NCBI RefSeq assembly: GCF_002858805.1
Contig: NZ_PJZI01000019.1
Location: forward strand, 29,154 to 93,153
Length of the DNA stretch: 64,000 nt
Direction: 5' to 3'
DNA from: Chimaeribacter arupi
GTDB taxonomy: Bacteria > Pseudomonadota > Gammaproteobacteria > Enterobacterales > Enterobacteriaceae
Shown here: in pieces, positions 52,478 through 62,210 of the stretch
Layout of the letters: each line of letters begins with the position of its first letter
Numbering within the stretch: position 1 is the first letter of the stretch
Program-made: the position numbers and the translations under genes
Notes under the pieces: model-generated
What the model was told of the DNA's origin: nothing
Databases searched by the model: none
Seen by the model: the letters and a program-made list of their open reading frames with translations, nothing else

Positions 52478-53518
52478 ATGCATTATCACCGTATCCCCCA
52501 CAGCTCTTTGGAAGTCAGCGTTCTGGGATTGGGCACCATGACCTTCGGTGAGCAAAACAGCGAAGCCGATGCCCACCAGCAACTCGATTATGCCCTGTCC
52601 GCCGGGATTAACCTGATCGATACCGCAGAAATGTACCCGGTGCCGCCGCGCCCTGAGACACAAGGGCTGACTGAAAGCTATATCGGCAGTTGGCTGAAGG
52701 CGCGCGGCTGCCGTGAGAAAGTGGTGCTGGCAAGCAAGGTGTCCGGGCCGTCACGCGGCAGTGATGCCGCCATCCGCCCCGACCAGGCCCTCGACCGTAA
52801 AAACATCCGCAACGCGCTGGATGCCAGCCTGAAACGCCTGAACACCGATTACCTCGACCTCTACCAGCTGCATTGGCCGCAGCGCCAGACCAACTGCTTC
52901 GGTAAGCTGAACTACACCTACACCGATGACAAACCCGCCGTGACGCTGCTGGAGACGCTGGAAGCGCTGAACGAGCAGGTTCGCGCCGGGAAAATCCGCT
53001 ATATCGGCGTCTCCAACGAAACCCCGTGGGGCGTGATGCGCTACCTGCAACTGGCGGAAAAGCACGACCTGCCGCGTATTGTCTCGATCCAGAACCCCTA
53101 CAGCCTGCTGAACCGCAGCTTTGAGGTGGGCCTGGCAGAGATAAGCCACCACGAGGGCGTGGAGTTGCTGGCCTACTCCAGCCTGGCGTTCGGCACGCTG
53201 AGCGGCAAATACCTGAACGGTGCCAGACCGGCCGGCGCGCGCAATACCCTGTTCAGCCGTTTCACGCGCTATACCGGGGAACAGGCGGAGCAGGCGATTG
53301 CTGAGTACGTGGCGCTGGCGAAACGCCATAACCTTGACCCGTCGCAGATGGCACTGGCCTTTGTGCGCCAGCAGCCGTTTGTCGCCAGTACCCTGTTGGG
53401 TGCCACCACGCTGGATCAACTGAAGCTCAACATCGACAGCCAGAACCTGGTGCTGGATGAAACGATCATGCAGGAACTGGAAGCGATCCACCGCCGCTTT
53501 ACCATTCCGGCGCCGTAA
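52478..53518 (+). CDS. tas: Aldo/keto reductase Tas
   Basis: Tas is an NADP(H)-dependent oxidoreductase whose true substrate is unknown; the E. coli gene was found because it rescues tyrosine auxotrophs. The 346-residue TIM barrel shows the family residues in NLIDTAEMYP (catalytic Asp and Tyr), KVVLASKVSG (Lys) and YQLHWPQR (His), and the cofactor segment near the C terminus (ASTLLGATTLDQLKLN). It follows AAGGAAAA and is convergent with lplT. Confidence 0.95.
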   Translation: MHYHRIPHSSLEVSVLGLGTMTFGEQNSEADAHQQLDYALSAGINLIDTAEMYPVPPRPETQGLTESYIGSWLKARGCREKVVLASKVSGPSRGSDAAIRPDQALDRKNIRNALDASLKRLNTDYLDLYQLHWPQRQTNCFGKLNYTYTDDKPAVTLLETLEALNEQVRAGKIRYIGVSNETPWGVMRYLQLAEKHDLPRIVSIQNPYSLLNRSFEVGLAEISHHEGVELLAYSSLAFGTLSGKYLNGARPAGARNTLFSRFTRYTGEQAEQAIAEYVALAKRHNLDPSQMALAFVRQQPFVASTLLGATTLDQLKLNIDSQNLVLDETIMQELEAIHRRFTIPAP

Positions 53519-53536
53519 CCTTCTGCACATCAGGCA

Positions 53537-53568
53537 AAAAAAACAGGGCGGAAATTCCGCCCTGTTTT
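53537..53568. terminator. Bidirectional terminator between tas and lplT
   Basis: AAACAGGGCGGAA pairs with TTCCGCCCTGTTT around a minimal loop; the 13-bp stem is flanked by an A-run on the left and TTTT on the right, serving the convergent tas and aas-lplT transcripts. Confidence 0.9.
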
Positions 53569-53603
53569 CATGGTGAGGGGTGTTTGAGGGGAATGACCGT
53601 GGA

Positions 53604-54803
53604 TTAGCCCGTCCGCCGCCCCTGCCAGAGCCACAGCCCGCCAATCGCCAGCGCAAACAGCACACCAAAGCCAATCCCTACCGCCACCACCGGCGTGCCC
53701 AGCTTCACCACCAGCGAGTAGAGGCCGAGCATCAGCAGCATCGCGCTGTTTTCCCCCAGGTTTTGCACCGCAATCGCGTTACCCGCCCCGACGGTGAGTT
53801 TGCCGCGCTCCTGCAACAGCGCGTTGAGCGGCACCACAAAGAAGCCGCCGAGCAGGCCAATCGCCACCAGCAGCACGGCTGCATTCACCAGCTGATGCTG
53901 GAGCGCAAACAGCACCACCGCCACGCCCATTAAAATCCCGGCCGGCATACAGCGTTTCACGGTTTTCAGCGTCACCAGCCAGGCCGCAGCCCCGGCCCCG
54001 AGCACAATGCCAATCGCCACAAAGGCGTTCAGCAGCGTCGGCAGGGTGTGGGTGGTGATGCCGAGCGCCACCGGCACCCACAGCACCAGCAGCAACCGCA
54101 GCGTGACACCCGCGCCCCAGAACAGGCTGGTGCCCACCAGCGAGAAACGGGCGCCGCTGTCCTGCCACAGGGTGCGTGCCGCCTGCGCAAAGGCGCTGAC
54201 CATCCGCACCGGGTGCCACGGCTGGCCGGGGCGCGCCGCCGCCAGCCGCGGGATAAACAGGTTCGCCACCACCGCCGCCCCATAGGCCGCGGCACACACG
54301 CCGATGGCCGCCAGCAGGTGCCAGTCCGCCAGCCAGCCACCGGCCACCGACCCGAGCAGGATTGCGGCGATGGTCGAGGACTCCATCAGCCCATTGGCTT
54401 TGACCAGCTGCTCACCGCGGGTGATCTCGCCGAGGATGCCGTACTTGGCCGGGGAATAGGCCGCAGCCCCCACGCCCACCAGCGCGTAGCCGAAGAACGG
54501 GTTCAGCCCGGCCAGAATCGCCGCCGCCCCCACCAGCTTCAGCAGGTTGGCGACCATCATCACCCGCCCTTTGGCGACGCTGTCGGCAAACTGCCCGACA
54601 AAGGGTGCCAGCACAATATACGCGGCGACAAACGCCATCTGGAGGATCGGCTGGCTCCAGTCGGGGTAGTGTTGCTGGGTGATCAGCGCCAGGGTGGCGA
54701 ACAGCAGCGCGTTGTCACCAAAAGCGGAGAGGAACTGCGCCACAATCACCGCCACCATACTGCGCGACAGCAGGCCGTCACCGGCCTTCAGGTTCTGCAT
54801 CAT
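53604..54803 (-). CDS. lplT: Lysophospholipid transporter LplT
   Basis: LplT flips lysophospholipids across the inner membrane so that Aas can re-acylate them. The 399-residue protein is a major-facilitator family transporter with about twelve helices, starting [24 protein letters not shown]. Two ATGs stand in a row; the first overlaps the aas stop as ATGA, indicating translational coupling. Some enteric relatives and other bacteria carry the two functions as one fused protein. Confidence 0.96.
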   Translation of the reverse strand: MMQNLKAGDGLLSRSMVAVIVAQFLSAFGDNALLFATLALITQQHYPDWSQPILQMAFVAAYIVLAPFVGQFADSVAKGRVMMVANLLKLVGAAAILAGLNPFFGYALVGVGAAAYSPAKYGILGEITRGEQLVKANGLMESSTIAAILLGSVAGGWLADWHLLAAIGVCAAAYGAAVVANLFIPRLAAARPGQPWHPVRMVSAFAQAARTLWQDSGARFSLVGTSLFWGAGVTLRLLLVLWVPVALGITTHTLPTLLNAFVAIGIVLGAGAAAWLVTLKTVKRCMPAGILMGVAVVLFALQHQLVNAAVLLVAIGLLGGFFVVPLNALLQERGKLTVGAGNAIAVQNLGENSAMLLMLGLYSLVVKLGTPVVAVGIGFGVLFALAIGGLWLWQGRRTG

Positions 54804-56953
54804 GCTGTGCTCTCCGGGTTTTCGGCCATCTGGCGCAGGGCGACGAAGTCAGGTTTACCGCTGCCGAGCAGCGGCAGGGCTTTCACCACGCGGATGTCAC
54901 GCGGTACTGCCAGCTCCGGGGTGCCGCTGTCACGCGCGGCGTTCAGCAACTGTTCGCGCGTCAGCCCGCGATCGGTGGTGAACAGCACCAGCGTCTCGCC
55001 GCGGGTGCTGTCGGGGCGCGAGGCGGCGGCGTGTTGCCCTTCCGGCGAGGCCCGCAGCGCCAGTTGTTCGACACTTTCCAGTGACACCATTTCCCCGGCC
55101 AGTTTGGCGAAGCGCTTCACCCGGCCAAGGATGGTGCAGAAGCCCTGTTCGTCCAGCGTCACGATGTCGCCGGTGTCATACCAGCCGGGCTGCATCTGGC
55201 CTTCACGGTTTTCCGCCGCCGGTGTCTCCAGCCGGCCGGGGTTTTCCACCCGCAAATAGCCTTTCATGATGTTCGGCCCTTTCAGTTGCAGCCGCCCGCC
55301 CTGCTCAATGCCCGCCACCGGGATCAGGCGCGCCTGCATACCCGGCAGGATGCGCCCGACAGTGCCCGCTTTCGCCGCCATCGGCACGTTAATTGCCACT
55401 ACCGGCGCACACTCGGTGACGCCGTAGCCCTCCAGGATGCGGATGCCGAATTTATCCTGCCAGACCTGTTTCGTGCCGGCGGAGAGTTTCTCTGCGCCCG
55501 CCACCACGTAGCGCACACGTGCGAAATCATACGGGTGGGCGAAGCGCGCATAGTTGCCGAGGAAGGTGGACGTGCCGAACAGCACCGTGCAGTTGCGGTC
55601 ATACACCAGTTCCGGCACCACGCGGTAGTGCAGCGGGCTGGGGTAGAGGAACACGCGGCTGCCGGTCATCAGCGGCGTCAGCAGCCCCACCGTGAGGCCG
55701 AAGGCGTGGAACAGCGGCAGCGCCGACATAAAGCGGTCACGCGGGGTGAAGTCCGCCACGGTGCGAATCTGCTCGACGTTCGCCAGCAGGCTGGCGTGGC
55801 TGTGCACCACGCCTTTCGGGTTGCCCTCGGAACCGGAGGTAAACAAAATGACCGCGGCATCGTCCGGCTTTTGCGGCACCCTTGCCCGGCGCGGGAACAG
55901 CAGATGGGTGAGGATCCAGAGCTTGTCTTCCGTGGTCACGGTGTCTTTCAAATCTTCGAGATAGACCCAGTTGGCCTCCGTCACCTGCTCCGGCAGCGCA
56001 GTCAGGTTGCCCTTCTCAAGGAACTGGCGCGAGGTGACGATGGTGCGGATCTCCGCCGCTTTCATCGCACTGCGCAGGCCCTTCACCCCGGCGGTGTAGT
56101 TCAGCAGTGCCGGCACCCGCCCGCGCAGCGTCGCGCCGAGGATCGCCGCCGCCATGATGGTGGCATTGGGCAGCAGCAGCCCGACATGCTCGCGCTCCTG
56201 CGTGAAACGTTGCAGGATGCGGCTCACCCCGAGCGTTTTTTTCAGCAGCCCGTGGTAACTGTCCTCCTGGAAATTGATGTCTTCAATCACCGGCTTGAAG
56301 CGGCCGTAACGGGTCTGCGCCGCCAGCAGCGCGTCGAACAGCGTCTGCGGCTCACACGTCGCCATGCGCGCGTCCATCATGATCTGATGCAGGCGCGCCC
56401 CGGCCAGCACCCGGCGCTCACGGGCGCGCGGGGCGTCCGGCATCGGCACCCTGGTCGGCGGCAGCACGCGGATCGTGACTTTCGGGAACAAACGGGTCTG
56501 GAAATCGCCGCGCAACCGGCCGAACGGCGTGAACTCCGCGCCGTCGATGCGCACCGGCAGCACCGTGGCACCGGAACGGGCCGCAATAAAGGCCGCGCCG
56601 TCATAAATTTTCATCAGCGAACCGGTCACTGTGATCCGCCCTTCGGGGAAGACCACAATCGGCCGCCCGGCCTGCACCTCGCGCACCAGCCGCTTGATCG
56701 CCATCGGGTTGGTGGGGTCGAGCGGCACAAAATCGACGTAGGGCTTAATCAGCCGCATAAACCAGCGGTCAGTGATACGGCTGTAAACGGCAAACACCGG
56801 CTTAACCGGCAGGAATAACGCCAGCAGCGCGCCGTCGAGGAATGAGACATGGTTTGGCGTGATAAGTAACTTGTCATGCCGGAACTGCGCCGGGTCAGCC
56901 TCGACCGAGACACGAAACAGGATTCTGAATAATCCCCTGAGCAATGCATACAC
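54800..56953 (-). CDS. aas: Bifunctional 2-acylglycerophosphoethanolamine acyltransferase / acyl-ACP synthetase Aas
   Basis: Aas activates fatty acid to acyl-ACP and transfers it to lysophosphatidylethanolamine, repairing membrane lipids in the inner membrane. The N-terminal acyltransferase domain has the HX4D motif in NHVSFLDG (His35, Asp40) and FPEGRIT; the C-terminal AMP-binding domain has [13 protein letters not shown] and [11 protein letters not shown]. The frame is open further upstream, but GTG at 56953 is chosen: it lies 7 nt after AGGAG and gives 717 residues, close to E. coli (719). It is followed by lplT with 4-bp overlap. Confidence 0.95.
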   Translation of the reverse strand: MYALLRGLFRILFRVSVEADPAQFRHDKLLITPNHVSFLDGALLALFLPVKPVFAVYSRITDRWFMRLIKPYVDFVPLDPTNPMAIKRLVREVQAGRPIVVFPEGRITVTGSLMKIYDGAAFIAARSGATVLPVRIDGAEFTPFGRLRGDFQTRLFPKVTIRVLPPTRVPMPDAPRARERRVLAGARLHQIMMDARMATCEPQTLFDALLAAQTRYGRFKPVIEDINFQEDSYHGLLKKTLGVSRILQRFTQEREHVGLLLPNATIMAAAILGATLRGRVPALLNYTAGVKGLRSAMKAAEIRTIVTSRQFLEKGNLTALPEQVTEANWVYLEDLKDTVTTEDKLWILTHLLFPRRARVPQKPDDAAVILFTSGSEGNPKGVVHSHASLLANVEQIRTVADFTPRDRFMSALPLFHAFGLTVGLLTPLMTGSRVFLYPSPLHYRVVPELVYDRNCTVLFGTSTFLGNYARFAHPYDFARVRYVVAGAEKLSAGTKQVWQDKFGIRILEGYGVTECAPVVAINVPMAAKAGTVGRILPGMQARLIPVAGIEQGGRLQLKGPNIMKGYLRVENPGRLETPAAENREGQMQPGWYDTGDIVTLDEQGFCTILGRVKRFAKLAGEMVSLESVEQLALRASPEGQHAAASRPDSTRGETLVLFTTDRGLTREQLLNAARDSGTPELAVPRDIRVVKALPLLGSGKPDFVALRQMAENPESTA

Positions 56954-57095
56954 AGCCCATCTCCTTATGAGGAAACCGGGCAACAACATGCTGCCCTGAA
57001 CAGGGCACAGGATAGCGTACCCGCCCGCCACTGACGACCGGGCAACAGTAAAGTGTTAATTAAGTGAAGCCACGGGCGGGGCAGAAATCGCAGGC

Positions 57096-57189
57096 AAAAA
57101 AAAACCTACGCATCCGCGTAGGTTGGTGCAATTGAATAGGCTCTCAACATACAGAGTATGTTGATTTCTCACCAATCAATACCTCTGGG
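57096..57189 (-). ncRNA. omrA: Omr-family small RNA (OmrA/OmrB type)
   Basis: OmrA and OmrB are Hfq-dependent, OmpR-activated small RNAs that repress TonB-dependent receptors, ompT, csgD and ompR itself. The minus-strand RNA starts with the conserved seed CCCAGAGGTATTGATTGGTG and ends with CACCAACCTACGCGGATGCG, a hairpin AACCTACGC/GCGTAGGTT and T9. About 94 nt, slightly longer than E. coli OmrA (88). Only one copy is seen, so naming OmrA rather than OmrB is arbitrary. A weak -10 (TAGAGT, 57197-57202) precedes it, and TTTTACAGTTGGTTGCA (about 57254-57270, minus) resembles an OmpR site. Its place next to aas is the E. coli one. Confidence 0.9.
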
Positions 57190-57321
57190 ACGTCCTACTC
57201 TAGAGATCGCCCCCTTAAGAAACCACCGCTGAATCGAAAGAGTTCTGCTCTAAATGCAACCAACTGTAAAATCCCTTCCGTTCATGTAATCAACGAATTA
57301 AAAGTACATAAACCCGCGGTT

Positions 57322-59613
57322 TTATGGTTTTTTTCCCACGGCCTGCGGCGGGGTTTCTACGGCGCTCACCTCCACCAGGCAGCTCATGGCATTTGGCCCC
57401 TGAGTTAATGACGACGTCCCTATATCCAGCGTCAATACATTCGGGTTGCCCGCCTGCTCCACGTCTTCACGCTGCGTGCCGAAGCCGGGATCAAACCATG
57501 CGCCGGTGGCCATCACCACCACGCCGGGGGCGAGGCCCGCATTCAGGCGCAGCCCGGCGAGGCAGGCCCCGCGCGCATTATGCACCCGCACCACCCCGCC
57601 CTCACGCAGGCCACGGGCGGCGGCGTCATCCGGGCGCATCTGGATCGTCTCTTTCCCGGCCGTTTTATTGCCCTGCGCCAGCGGGGCCTGATCCAGCTGG
57701 CTGTGCAGGCGATCGCTGGGCTGCACGGTGATCAGGTGCAGCGGCCAGCGTGCGGCGGCGGCGTCCCCCAGCCATTCCACCGGCGGTTGCCACTGCGGGT
57801 GCGGGGCCATGTCGGCATGGCCGAACCCGGCCAGCGTCTCGCTGTACAGCTCAATCTTGCCGCTCGGCGTCTTCAGCGGGTGGCGCTGCGGGTCTTGCCG
57901 GAAACGCTCAAAAAAGACGTACGGCGTGCTGGGTTGCGGCAACTCAACGTGGCCGCGCTGCCAGAAGGTGTCGAAATCCGGCCAGGTGACGCCGGTGCCC
58001 GCCTGCGCCTCGCCGCACTGCTGGTAGATATGGCGCAGCCACGCCTGCTCATCACGCCCGCCGGTAAAGGCGTCACGGTAGCCGAGCCGCTCGGCCAGCT
58101 CGCTGAAAATATCGAAATCGTTGCGGGCCTGATGCAACGGCGCAATCGCCTGATGCATGGCGAAGACGTAGCGATCGCGCGAGGAGCCGCCGATGTCGTT
58201 GCGCTCCAGGGTCGAGGTCACCGGCAGCACGATGTCGGCCAGCTTCGCTGCCGGTGTCCACCAGATGTCCTGCACGATGATGGTCTCCGGCTTCTCCCAG
58301 CCTGCCAGCAGCCGGTTGAGTTGCTGGTGATGGTGGAACGGGTTGCCGCCCGCCCAGTGCACCAGCTTAACGTCCGGATAATGGTGGGTTTCGCCCTGGA
58401 AACTGTAGGGCGCGCCGGGGTTGAGCAGCATGTCGGCAATACGCGCCACCGGGATTGCCAGCCCGGCCGGGTTCGGCACGGCGGGCATTGACGGCCCCGG
58501 CGTGTCATGGCGCGGGTTGCCGACGCTGTTCATCGAGCCGTGGCCGAACGAAAAGCCGCCGCCCGGCAACCCGACCTGGCCGAGCATCGCACTCAGCGCA
58601 ATCATCATCCAGTAAGGTTGCTCGCCGCGATGGGCGCGCTGGACGGCGTAGGCGCAGGTGATAAAGCTGCGTACGCCAATTAACTGTTGTGCCAGTTGGC
58701 GGATGCGCGCCGCCGGGATGCCGGTGATCGCCGCTGCCCAGGCCGGGGTTTTTGCCACGCCGTCACTGCTGCCGTTCAGGTAGGCGCGCAATGGCGGCCA
58801 GCCGGTGCAGTACGTCGCCATAAAGGTGTCATCCACGGCACCCAGCCGGTCAATCTCATGCCCCAGCGCCAGCATCAGCGCCACGTCGGTATTGGGGCGG
58901 ATCGGGATCCACTCCGCATTGAGGAACGCGGGGCAGTCGTCACGGGTCGGGCTGATGTTGATAACCGGCGTGCCCTGCGCGGCCAGCCGCGCCAGCCAGG
59001 GTTTCAGCGTATGTTCACCCGCGCCGCCGGAGGCCACCTGCGCATTTTTCAGCGCCAGCCCGCCAAAGGCCACCAGCACGTCCGCGTGGTCAGCCACGCT
59101 CTGCCAGTCGGTGACGCGCCCGGTCAGCGGGCTGAAGGTGCCGATCACATGCGGCAGGAAGAATTGCGCCGCGCCCCAGCTGTAATTGCCGACCTGATCG
59201 ACCCCGCCGCCGCCGCTGAAGTAAAAGCGCCGCACCAGCGAACGCGCATGGTGCAGGCGCCCGGCGGAGGACCAGCCGTAAGAGCCGGTAAACAGCCCGC
59301 CGGGGCCGTGGCGGTCGCGTACCCGCTGGTTCTCTTCTGCGACCAGCGCCAGCGCCTCGTCCCATTCGACCTCAACAAATTCCTCACGCCCGCGCAGGCT
59401 GCGGTCACTGTGTTCACGGCGTTGCAGCCAGGAGCGGCGCACTGCCGGTTTGCGGATGCGGCTATCGGCGTAGATCGCCGGGGCGATGGCGGCCAGCATC
59501 GGTGACGGGTCACGGTCAGCGGCAAAGGGCTCGCAACCGGTCAGCACGCCATCGTCGACGACAGCAGTGTAGGCGCCCCAGTGCGCCAGGTGCGGGAAAC
59601 GTTGTATCGGCAT
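57322..59613 (-). CDS. BisC-like molybdopterin oxidoreductase
   Basis: A 763-residue protein of the DMSO reductase family, most like the cytoplasmic biotin/methionine sulfoxide reductase BisC (E. coli 777) and the catalytic subunits of TMAO reductases. It begins HLAHWGAYTAVVDDGV as BisC does, has VEWDEALALVAEENQRVRD, FTGSYGWSSAGRLHHA and the segment VGNYSWGAAQ whose Ser145 is the likely molybdenum ligand. No Tat signal and no N-terminal Fe-S cysteine cluster are present, which fits a cytoplasmic bis-MGD reductase. The exact substrate is not known. E. coli has no such gene between omr and galR. It is divergent from the next gene across 142 bp; the start ATG has only a weak ribosome binding site. 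Confidence 0.85.
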   Translation of the reverse strand: MPIQRFPHLAHWGAYTAVVDDGVLTGCEPFAADRDPSPMLAAIAPAIYADSRIRKPAVRRSWLQRREHSDRSLRGREEFVEVEWDEALALVAEENQRVRDRHGPGGLFTGSYGWSSAGRLHHARSLVRRFYFSGGGGVDQVGNYSWGAAQFFLPHVIGTFSPLTGRVTDWQSVADHADVLVAFGGLALKNAQVASGGAGEHTLKPWLARLAAQGTPVINISPTRDDCPAFLNAEWIPIRPNTDVALMLALGHEIDRLGAVDDTFMATYCTGWPPLRAYLNGSSDGVAKTPAWAAAITGIPAARIRQLAQQLIGVRSFITCAYAVQRAHRGEQPYWMMIALSAMLGQVGLPGGGFSFGHGSMNSVGNPRHDTPGPSMPAVPNPAGLAIPVARIADMLLNPGAPYSFQGETHHYPDVKLVHWAGGNPFHHHQQLNRLLAGWEKPETIIVQDIWWTPAAKLADIVLPVTSTLERNDIGGSSRDRYVFAMHQAIAPLHQARNDFDIFSELAERLGYRDAFTGGRDEQAWLRHIYQQCGEAQAGTGVTWPDFDTFWQRGHVELPQPSTPYVFFERFRQDPQRHPLKTPSGKIELYSETLAGFGHADMAPHPQWQPPVEWLGDAAAARWPLHLITVQPSDRLHSQLDQAPLAQGNKTAGKETIQMRPDDAAARGLREGGVVRVHNARGACLAGLRLNAGLAPGVVVMATGAWFDPGFGTQREDVEQAGNPNVLTLDIGTSSLTQGPNAMSCLVEVSAVETPPQAVGKKP

Positions 59614-59755
59614 GGTTATTGTTCGCAGGCTATCAGGCAGGCCGTCAACCTATCACCAACCGCCCGCCTTGCCAAATCTGCGCCGCCGCCCGTGGGGGCT
59701 TCTACACTTTACAGATGATGGTTTACGCACCGCCGCTGGCGGAAAAGGAGCCGTG

Positions 59756-60898
59756 ATGGCCGATCCCTGCTGGTACCCGCTGCTCAGCCTGCCGCCCTAC
59801 CCGGCTGAGCGTTTTGCGCCGCTGGCTGACCGGCTGGCGCGGCTGCTGATGACGAAAAACGATCTGCTGCTGATCCAGGGCGAGGCGATGCTGGCGCTGG
59901 AGTCGGTGGCGGTGAGCCTGTCGCGCCCCGGTATGCATATCCTGAATGTGGTCACCAGCCCCTACGGCCTCTACTTCAGCCAGTGGCTACGGCGCGGCGG
60001 CGCAGAGGTGCACGACGTCAAAGCGCCGTCCGGTTACCCGATCACGCCGGCGGCGTTTGATCAGGCGCTGAACGCTATGCCGACGCTGGACGCAGTGGTG
60101 CTGGCGCATGGTGAGGCGGCCAGCGGTATTGTTAACCCGCTGAGTGAGATTGCCGCGCGCGTCCGCCAACGCCAGGCGCTGCTGGTGGTGGATGCGGTGG
60201 CGTCGGTCGGCGGCCATACGCTGGATGTGGACGGCCTCGGCATTGATATCGCGGTGATCGGCCCGCAAAAAGCGCTGGGCGGCCCGGCGGGCCTGTCTGC
60301 CGTCAGCGTCAGCGCACGCGCCTGGCTGCGGCTGATGACGCCCGCCGGGTACGCGCAATCCTGCCTGTCACTCACCGAGCTGAAACGCCAGTGGCTGGAT
60401 CGCGGCCGCGGCGCGCTGCCCGGCACGCCCTCCGCCGGGGATTTCTGGGCGCTGGAATCCGCGCTGGACCGGCTGGAAAACGAAGGGCTGGTCGCCCTGA
60501 TTAATCGCCACCTCAAGGCCGCGCAGGCGACACGCGCCGGGCTGCGGGCGCTGGGGGTGGTGCCGTGGGTATCAGACGAGGCGTGCGCGTCGTCGCTGGT
60601 GACGGCTGCCCCGGTACCGGAGGACGTTGATACCGATGCCTTAATCGCGGATGCATTGGCGCTGGGCGCGGCCATCTCGCCCGGCGTCGGGGTGATCGCC
60701 CACCAGTTGGTGCGCCTTCACCACAGCGGCATCCATGCCGTGTTTCCCTCCGTGTTAACCAATGTGGTGGCTTACGGCGCGGCATTGGCGCGCCACGGCT
60801 GCCCGGCGGATGTGGCGGCGGCCGCGGCGGTCATCACCCATCATTACCTGCCGCTGCCTGGTGCAGCAGGCCATCAGCATACAGAGCCGACGTTGTAA
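59756..60898 (+). CDS. Class V aminotransferase (alanine-glyoxylate / serine-pyruvate type)
   Basis: A 380-residue PLP-dependent enzyme of fold type I. The PLP lysine is Lys172 in IGPQKALGGPAG, preceded by LLVVDAVASVGGHTLDVDGL with the PLP-binding Asp. The closest families I recognise are alanine-glyoxylate, serine-pyruvate and ureidoglycine-glyoxylate aminotransferases; the substrate cannot be assigned. ATG 59756 lies 5 nt after AAAAGGAG; the frame is open upstream but without homology. The gene is divergent from the BisC-like gene and followed by galR 229 bp later. Together the two look like an accessory insertion relative to E. coli. Confidence 0.8.
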   Translation: MADPCWYPLLSLPPYPAERFAPLADRLARLLMTKNDLLLIQGEAMLALESVAVSLSRPGMHILNVVTSPYGLYFSQWLRRGGAEVHDVKAPSGYPITPAAFDQALNAMPTLDAVVLAHGEAASGIVNPLSEIAARVRQRQALLVVDAVASVGGHTLDVDGLGIDIAVIGPQKALGGPAGLSAVSVSARAWLRLMTPAGYAQSCLSLTELKRQWLDRGRGALPGTPSAGDFWALESALDRLENEGLVALINRHLKAAQATRAGLRALGVVPWVSDEACASSLVTAAPVPEDVDTDALIADALALGAAISPGVGVIAHQLVRLHHSGIHAVFPSVLTNVVAYGAALARHGCPADVAAAAAVITHHYLPLPGAAGHQHTEPTL

Positions 60899-61035
60899 CC
60901 GCTGCCATTACGCCCGGTGATTATCTTTCGAGTGAAAGCCCCGCTTTCGCCGGAAAAATGCCTGTTTCTTTCGGTTGCAGCCCCAGTATGGGATCTGGCT
61001 CCCTTGCAGCCGCGGTGCTTTTCCGCAAAACTGAG

Positions 61036-61051
61036 GTGTAAGCGATTACCC
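61036..61051 (+). promoter_or_regulatory. GalR/GalS operator upstream of galR
   Basis: GTGTAAGCGATTACCC fits the gal operator consensus GTGNAANCGNTTNCAC at all but one position. It lies 77 bp upstream of the galR start codon, so autoregulation of galR is inferred. Confidence 0.75.
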
Positions 61052-61127
61052 CGCTGCCTGATGATGACATCAGGCGATGTAATCAGGCTGCCGTACACGG
61101 CACCTCACTTTGTATGATGGAATCACT

Positions 61128-62174
61128 ATGGCCACGATTAAGGATGTTGCCAGGCTGGCGGGCGTTTCCGTTGCCACGGTATCACGCGTTATCAACCACT
61201 CCCCGAAAGCCAGCGAAAATTCACGCCTCAGCGTATTGAGCGCCATGGAGCAGCTGCAATATCACCCGAATGCCAATGCCCGCGCGCTGGCCCAGCAGTC
61301 CAGCGAGACACTGGGGCTGGTGGTCGGCGATGTCTCCGACCCGTTTTTCGGTGCGATGGTGAAAGCCGTGGAACAGGTTGCCTATAACACCGGGAATTTC
61401 CTGCTGATCGGCAACGGCTACCACAATGCGGAGAAGGAGCGGCAGGCGATTGAGCAGCTGATCCGCCACCGTTGCGGCGCGCTGGTGGTCCATGCCAAAA
61501 AATTGCCGGACGAGGAGCTGGCCGGGCTGATGGCGCAGATCCCGGGAATGGTGCTGATTAACCGTATTCTGCCCGGCTTTGAGGCGCGCTGCGTGGCGCT
61601 GGACGACCATTACGGTGCCTGGCTGGCGACCCGCCACCTGATTCAGGCCGGGCATCAGCGCATCGCGGTGATCTGCTCGAACCATCAGATCTCCGATGCC
61701 CATGACCGGCTCCAGGGCTATCTGGACGCGCTGAAGGAGCACAATATTGCGGTGGATGACCGGCTGATCGCCTATGGCGAGCCGGACGAAATTGGTGGCG
61801 AGCGGGCGATGATCGACCTGCTCGGCCACGGCAAAACCTTTACCGCCGTAACCTGTTATAACGACCCGATGGCCGCCGGGGCGCTGTCGGTGTTGAGTGA
61901 TAACAGCATTGAGGTGCCGCAGCAGATGTCCCTGATTGGGTTTGATGATGTGCTGATTTCGCGCTACCTGCGCCCGCGCCTGACCACGGTGCGCTACCCG
62001 GTGGTGACGATGGCCAATCAGGCCGCTGAGCTGGCGCTGGCGCTGGCCAACAACCAGCCGCTGCCGGAAACCACCCACATGTTCAGCCCGACGCTGGTGC
62101 GCCGCCATTCGGTGATGGCCCCACCGGCCACGGCCCCGCAGCCGGTGCAGGCACCGGCCGGAGAAACCCCCTGA
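61128..62174 (+). CDS. galR: HTH-type transcriptional regulator GalR
   Basis: GalR is the LacI-family repressor of galactose transport and metabolism genes, released by galactose. The 348-residue protein (E. coli 343) begins MATIKDVARLAGVSVATVSR, the DNA-binding helix-turn-helix, followed by the hinge YHPNANARALAQQ and a periplasmic-binding-like core (GDVSDPFFGAMVKAVEQVAY, FDDVLISRYLRPRLTTVRYP). The C terminus is a proline-rich tail unlike E. coli. ATG 61128 is the family start; the frame begins six codons earlier. In E. coli galR faces lysA; here roxA follows, convergent. Confidence 0.96.
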   Translation: MATIKDVARLAGVSVATVSRVINHSPKASENSRLSVLSAMEQLQYHPNANARALAQQSSETLGLVVGDVSDPFFGAMVKAVEQVAYNTGNFLLIGNGYHNAEKERQAIEQLIRHRCGALVVHAKKLPDEELAGLMAQIPGMVLINRILPGFEARCVALDDHYGAWLATRHLIQAGHQRIAVICSNHQISDAHDRLQGYLDALKEHNIAVDDRLIAYGEPDEIGGERAMIDLLGHGKTFTAVTCYNDPMAAGALSVLSDNSIEVPQQMSLIGFDDVLISRYLRPRLTTVRYPVVTMANQAAELALALANNQPLPETTHMFSPTLVRRHSVMAPPATAPQPVQAPAGETP

Positions 62175-62210
62175 AGATTTCCCCAGCCGGTTTTTTATCC
62201 GGCAGGCTGT

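Noticed and set aside
55286..56818. Long plus-strand open frame (510 codons) opposite aas
   Set aside because: Antisense shadow of the well-supported aas gene, His/Arg/Gln-rich and without similarity to a known family.
62165..62205. Hairpin with T-rich loop between galR and roxA
   Set aside because: GCCGG/CCGGC encloses the T run in the loop rather than having it after the stem, so it is not a standard terminator.
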